Shown here: one piece after another, positions 60,270 to 64,000 of the stretch
How positions within the stretch are numbered: position 1 is the first letter of the stretch
Layout of the letters: each line of letters opens with the position of its first letter
DNA from: Pseudomonas fluorescens
GTDB lineage: Bacteria; Pseudomonadota; Gammaproteobacteria; Pseudomonadales; Pseudomonadaceae
Direction: 5' to 3'
NCBI RefSeq assembly: GCF_002022275.1
Contig: NZ_MSDF01000020.1
Coordinates: forward strand, 1 to 64,000
Length of the DNA stretch: 64,000 nt
The notes under the pieces: model-generated
The model's input: only the letters and a program-made list of their open reading frames with translations
What the model was told of the DNA's origin: nothing
Databases searched by the model: none
Program-made: the position numbers and the translations under genes

Positions 60270-60653
60270 TCAGGATTGGTACTGGCTAAGCAACCGCTCC
60301 ATCCGCGCATCCATTCGCCGTTTGATCTCGGCCTCGATATGCGGGGCAAAATCGTCGATCACGTCTTGCATGATCAATTGAGCAGCGGCGCGCAGTTCGT
60401 TGTCCAGGTGCAGCAGCAAAGCGTCAGGCGCTTTTTCAGCCGCGACGGGCGCGGGTTCTACAGCGGGTGCGGCAGGCACCGGCGCAGCAGGCTTGCCACC
60501 GACCATGTCGAACAACAGCGGAATCTGGACCTCGCCGTCGACGGCGTCGGTCAGCAGCGGCGCTTGTACATCATCATCACCGAGCAACTGGCGGATCGAC
60601 TCCAGGTCGTCCAGCAGGTGGTCGTCTTTTTTTAGAGGGTTGGGCGTGTCCAT
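60270..60653 (-). CDS. Conserved hypothetical protein between holC and valS
   Basis: 127-aa acidic protein I do not recognise by function. The N-terminus is DDHLLDDLESIRQLLGDD, a Pro/Ala-rich linker follows (residues 55-75), and the C-terminus is helical with AAQLIMQDVIDDFAPHIEAE and RRMDARMERLLSQY, suggesting a coiled-coil interaction. It starts 8 bp after the holC stop, so it is probably in an operon with holC; a partner role at the replisome or ribosome is speculation. Confidence 0.7.
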   Translation of the reverse strand: MDTPNPLKKDDHLLDDLESIRQLLGDDDVQAPLLTDAVDGEVQIPLLFDMVGGKPAAPVPAAPAVEPAPVAAEKAPDALLLHLDNELRAAAQLIMQDVIDDFAPHIEAEIKRRMDARMERLLSQYQS

Positions 60654-60660
60654 CGTGTAC

Positions 60661-61089
60661 TCAAAGTCGTTGAAGCCGGTGATCTTGCAGAGGATAGCCC
60701 TGTTCGCGGTAGAAACGGAAACTCTCCCGCGCGGCCTGACGAATAGCCGGGTCTTCCACCACCACTTCCGCCACGCGGGCAAAGGCCTTGGCAAAAACCG
60801 GTACTTTCAGGTCGAGGTTGACCAGCAGGTCAGTGTGATCGCCGCAACTGTCGCCCAAACCCAGTACTACCAGGCCTTCGGGTTCCACTTCCGCCGGGCC
60901 GTGCGGCACGAAACTTTCGCCCTTGAAGCGCCAGAGGCGGGCGTCCAGCTCATCGCGTTGGGCGGCATCGCTGCAATGCAGGTAGATGCGGTGGCCCATG
61001 CGCCAGGCTTTTTCGGTGAGTTTGCAGGCAAAGTCCAGGCGCGCGAGCGGGTCGGCGCTGGGCAAGATATAGAAGTCGACTTGGGTCAT
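60661..61089 (-). CDS. holC: DNA polymerase III subunit chi
   Basis: Clamp-loader accessory subunit that links the replisome to SSB. The 142-aa protein has the chi pattern VDFYILPSADPLARLDFACK at the start, AWRMGHRIYLHCSDAAQRDE and LWRFKGESFVPHG, and ends RFYREQGYPLQDHRLQRL. It is 51 bp downstream of pepA on the same strand, giving the usual pepA-holC-(x)-valS order. Confidence 0.92.
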   Translation of the reverse strand: MTQVDFYILPSADPLARLDFACKLTEKAWRMGHRIYLHCSDAAQRDELDARLWRFKGESFVPHGPAEVEPEGLVVLGLGDSCGDHTDLLVNLDLKVPVFAKAFARVAEVVVEDPAIRQAARESFRFYREQGYPLQDHRLQRL

Positions 61090-61140
61090 TGCGGTTCCTG
61101 AGACCGGGGCGGCGAGAGGGCCACCCCGGCGTCATCAGTT

Positions 61141-62631
61141 TCAGGCTTTGGCGCGGTCCAGCAGGTACTGGGTCAGCAGGGGAACCGGGCGGCCGGTTGC
61201 GCCCTTGTCCTTGCCGCCGCTGGTCCAGGCCGTGCCGGCGATGTCCAGGTGCGCCCAGTTGAAGTTTTTGGCGAAACGCGACAGGAAGCAGGCCGCGGTA
61301 ATGGTGCCGGCTTTCGGGCCACCGATGTTGGCGATGTCGGCGAACGGGCTGTCCAGTTGTTCTTGGTACTCGTCGAACAGCGGCAGTTGCCAGGCGCGGT
61401 CGTCAGCGGCCTTGCCGGCGCTGAGCAGTTGCTCGATCAGCTCATCGTTGTTACCCAGCAGACCCGACGTGTGGGCGCCCAGGGCAACCACGCAGGCACC
61501 GGTCAGGGTGGCGATGTCGATCACGGCTTGCGGCTTGAAGCGCTCGGCGTAGGTCAGGGCATCGCACAGCACCAGACGGCCTTCGGCGTCAGTGTTGAGG
61601 ATTTCAACGGTCTGGCCGCTGAGGGTGGTGACGATGTCGCCCGGACGGGTCGCGCCGCCACTTGGCATGTTCTCGGCGCAAGCCAGGATGCACACCAGGT
61701 TGATCGGCAGCTTGAGTTCCAGCACGGCACGCAGGGTACCGAACACGCTGGCGGCGCCGCCCATGTCGTACTTCATCTCGTCCATGCCCAGGCCCGGCTT
61801 GAGGCTGATGCCGCCGGTGTCGAAAGTGATGCCTTTGCCGACCAGGGCGTAAGGCTTCTCGGACTTCTTGCCGCCGTTGTATTGCATCACGATCAGGCGG
61901 GGTGGCTGGTCGCTGCCCTGGCCCACGGCATAGAACGAGCCCATGCCCAGTTCCTTGATCTTTTTCTCGTCCAGCACTTCGACTTTCAGACCCTTGAACT
62001 CTTTGCCCAATGCCTTGGCTTGTTCGCCCAGGTACGTCGGGTGGCAGATGTTCGGCGGCAGGTTGCCCAGGTCACGGGTGAACGACATGCCGTTGGCGAT
62101 GGCCGTTGCGTGCGTCACGGCGCGTTCGACTTCAGCCTGTGCTGCCTTGATGGTCAGCAGGGTGATTTTCTTCAGGGCGCGGGGTTCGGCCTTGGTGCTC
62201 TTGAACTGGTCGAAGATGTAGCCGCCGTCTACCAGGCTTTCAGCCAGCAGGCGGGTCTTGCCGTAGCTGTCACGGCCTTTTACAACGACTTCATCCAACG
62301 CCAGTGCCGCATCGGCGCCGCCCAGGCCTTTCAGGGTGTTGAGGATGCCGCTGATGATCTTGCGGAACGGGCGGTCGCCGAGTTCGGCGTCCTTGCCCAC
62401 GCCCACCAGCAATACGCGGTCGGCTTTGAGGTTCGGCAGGCTTTGCAGGAGCAGGCTCTGGCCGACTTTACCGGACAGGTCGCCGCGTTTGAGGATCGCG
62501 CTGATGGCGCCACCGCTCAGTTCATCCAGTTGCCTGGCGGCGACGCCGAGCTTGCGGCCTTCGCCGACAGCGACCACGAGGGTGGCGGTTTTCAACGTTT
62601 CCGGGCTAACGCTTTTTACAACCAATTCCAT
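61141..62631 (-). CDS. pepA: Leucyl aminopeptidase PepA
   Basis: Dinuclear-metal M17 aminopeptidase that removes N-terminal residues in the cytosol; in E. coli and Pseudomonas also a DNA-binding regulator. The 496-aa protein has the C-domain metal and catalytic motifs VGKGITFDTGGISLKPG, EMKYDMGGAA and the M17 signature NTDAEGRLVL. The start at MELVVKSV has AGGGA upstream; a 60-residue longer frame is not family-like. Divergent from lptF. Confidence 0.95.
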   Translation of the reverse strand: MELVVKSVSPETLKTATLVVAVGEGRKLGVAARQLDELSGGAISAILKRGDLSGKVGQSLLLQSLPNLKADRVLLVGVGKDAELGDRPFRKIISGILNTLKGLGGADAALALDEVVVKGRDSYGKTRLLAESLVDGGYIFDQFKSTKAEPRALKKITLLTIKAAQAEVERAVTHATAIANGMSFTRDLGNLPPNICHPTYLGEQAKALGKEFKGLKVEVLDEKKIKELGMGSFYAVGQGSDQPPRLIVMQYNGGKKSEKPYALVGKGITFDTGGISLKPGLGMDEMKYDMGGAASVFGTLRAVLELKLPINLVCILACAENMPSGGATRPGDIVTTLSGQTVEILNTDAEGRLVLCDALTYAERFKPQAVIDIATLTGACVVALGAHTSGLLGNNDELIEQLLSAGKAADDRAWQLPLFDEYQEQLDSPFADIANIGGPKAGTITAACFLSRFAKNFNWAHLDIAGTAWTSGGKDKGATGRPVPLLTQYLLDRAKA

Positions 62632-62915
62632 TTTCGGGTCCCTTATAAAGGTCTGTGAGCCAGGAGTCTGTACTCCGGCTTTGAAGCCAGGGCAGCTCTG
62701 TAAACCGCCCGCGACAAAGGCCGCAGTTTGAACCTCGCAAGCAAAGCCTGACAACCCTTGCCGCATGCTTTGTGCATGCGCATGAGCAAGCACCGTGACA
62801 GGCGCGGTCAATCACAGGATAATGCGCCATCTTTTTAGCCGACCCGTGTAAACGGGTCGACTCGGTATGCTTGCTTGTTTGGCCGCCCTAGCCTGACAAC
62901 CCTGGAGTGTCTGGT
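62632..62915. other. pepA-lptF divergent promoter region
   Basis: A 284-bp gap with no gene; it should hold the pepA and lptF promoters. A CGACCCGTGTAAACGGGTCG hairpin-like palindrome lies at 62840-62861. No known operator was recognised. Confidence 0.5.
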
Positions 62916-64000
62916 TTGATTGTCTTCCGTTATCTGTCCCGCGAAGTCCTGTTGACCCTGAGTGCCGTGAGTGCGGTATTGCTGGTCATCACCATGAGTG
63001 GTCGTTTCGTCAAATTCCTTGCCCAGGCCGCCTCGGGCGCCCTGGATCCGGGCTCGCTGTTCCTGATCATGGGCTTTCGTCTGCCGGGTTTCCTGCAGTT
63101 GATCCTGCCACTTGGCCTGTTTCTCGGCATTTTGCTGGCTTATGGCCGGTTGTACCTTGAAAGTGAAATGACCGTGCTCTCCGCCACCGGCATGAGCCAA
63201 CAGCGTCTGCTGGCCATGACCATGGTGCCGGCCGCTGGCGTTGCCCTGTTGGTCGCCTGGTTGAGCATGAGCCTGGCGCCCCAGGGCGCGATGCAATTCC
63301 AGTTGCTGCTGAACAAGCAGGACGCGATGACGGAGTTCGACACCCTGGAGCCGGGGCGCTTTCAGGCGCTCAACGACGGCACCCGGGTGACCTACACCGA
63401 AACCATGACCGATGATCGCTCCGACCTGGGCGGTGTGTTCATTTCCCAGAAGAATCTGGGCCAGAACCAGAAAGATCGCGGCATTTCGATTCTGGTGGCC
63501 AACAGCGGGCGCCAGGAAGTTCGCCCTGACGGCAGCCGTTATCTGGTCCTGGAAAATGGCTACCGTTACGACGGCAGCCCCGGGCTCGCGGACTACCGGG
63601 CGATCAAGTACGACACTTATGGCGTAATGCTCGCCAAACCCGAGATCAGCGAAGAAGTCACTGACCGCGATGCGCTCCCGACCGCATCGCTGTTCGGCAG
63701 CCAGGAACTGCGCTCCATCGCCGAGCTGCAATGGCGTATTTCCCTGCCGCTGCTGGTGTTCATCGTGACCTTGATGGCGGTGCCGCTGTCGCGTGTGAAC
63801 CCGCGTCAGGGCCGTTTCCTCAAGCTGTTGCCCGCGATCCTGCTGTACATGGCCTACCTGACCATTCTGATTTCCGCTCGCGGCTCCCTCGAGAAAGGCA
63901 AGATATCGCCGGTTCTGGGCCTGTGGTGGGTGCATGGCATCTTCCTGACGATCGGCCTGGGGCTGCTCTACTGGGAACCCATACGTTTGAAAATGAAGAG
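62916..64000 (+). CDS. lptF: LPS export ABC transporter permease LptF (partial)
   Basis: Inner-membrane permease of LptB2FGC, which extracts LPS for transport to the outer membrane. The first 361 codons are present; the gene runs off the window. It starts with TTG behind GGAG (IVFRYLSREVLLTLSAVSA), continues with helices including FRLPGFLQLILPLGLFLGIL and the coupling region YLESEMTVLSATGMSQQRLL, then a periplasmic beta-jellyroll (EPGRFQALNDGTRVTYTE) and C-terminal helices (LPLLVFIVTLMAVPLSRVNP). lptG is expected next. Confidence 0.93.
   Translation, partial: MIVFRYLSREVLLTLSAVSAVLLVITMSGRFVKFLAQAASGALDPGSLFLIMGFRLPGFLQLILPLGLFLGILLAYGRLYLESEMTVLSATGMSQQRLLAMTMVPAAGVALLVAWLSMSLAPQGAMQFQLLLNKQDAMTEFDTLEPGRFQALNDGTRVTYTETMTDDRSDLGGVFISQKNLGQNQKDRGISILVANSGRQEVRPDGSRYLVLENGYRYDGSPGLADYRAIKYDTYGVMLAKPEISEEVTDRDALPTASLFGSQELRSIAELQWRISLPLLVFIVTLMAVPLSRVNPRQGRFLKLLPAILLYMAYLTILISARGSLEKGKISPVLGLWWVHGIFLTIGLGLLYWEPIRLKMK

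Noticed and set aside
62835..63935. A 366-codon minus-strand frame at the right edge
   Set aside because: Antisense to lptF, whose protein is clearly recognisable; the frame is Gln/His-rich and not protein-like.

Overview
The window looks like chromosomal DNA of a fluorescens-group Pseudomonas. Evidence seen directly: GC-rich coding sequence, near-perfect agreement of several proteins with Pseudomonas families known from memory (EstB with its Ser114/Asp168/His199 triad, DauA, RhlB, HmgABC, AapJQMP), and the dispersed palindromic REP repeats typical of these genomes. No rRNA, tRNA, CRISPR array, prophage or insertion sequence was found.

Layout. 0-8.3 kb: D-arginine dehydrogenase (dauA), RNA helicase rhlB, carboxylesterase estB and the amino-acid ABC operon aapJQMP behind a sigma-54-type promoter. 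8.3-11.1 kb: MqsRA toxin-antitoxin pair, then a GntR regulator overlapping a CynX-type MFS transporter. 11.1-20.9 kb: an unusual chaperone-usher fimbrial operon on the minus strand, with one chaperone, one usher and nine DUF1120 proteins (four upstream of the chaperone/usher pair; downstream, one two-domain subunit and four more). 21.3-22.9 kb: a REC-Hpt protein and an RcsB-like regulator, divergent from that operon. 23-29 kb: NTF2-like, GIY-YIG and GST-like proteins, a TonB-dependent siderophore receptor with a Fur-box candidate, and a DacB-like PBP. 29-35 kb: homogentisate catabolism (hmgR, hmgABC) and an AAHS transporter. 35-45.7 kb: SirB1-like protein, leucine dehydrogenase, SOS gene yebG, psiE, a serine permease/serine deaminase pair with a divergent LysR regulator, an HPF/RaiA-like protein, and a DHA2 exporter with a divergent LysR regulator.

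45.8-53.6 kb: an iron-uptake island. fecA-fecR-fecI (ferric citrate) diverges at a Fur-box candidate from DUF3649-PepSY-DUF3325 and a second ECF sigma/FecR pair that has no adjacent receptor. 53.7-64 kb: housekeeping genes (glutaredoxin, yejK/ndpA, HU, rlmF, valS, holC, pepA and the start of lptF, which runs off the right edge).

The main candidate for an undescribed system is the DUF1120 fimbrial operon. Its subunits carry an FimF-like N-terminal donor-strand pattern and a C-terminal penultimate Tyr, and five of nine contain an exact Asp-box motif (S-x-D-x-G-x-T-W), more familiar from sialidase-type beta-propellers. A second strong observation is a leucine-dehydrogenase-family protein whose GGGK catalytic lysine reads as threonine.
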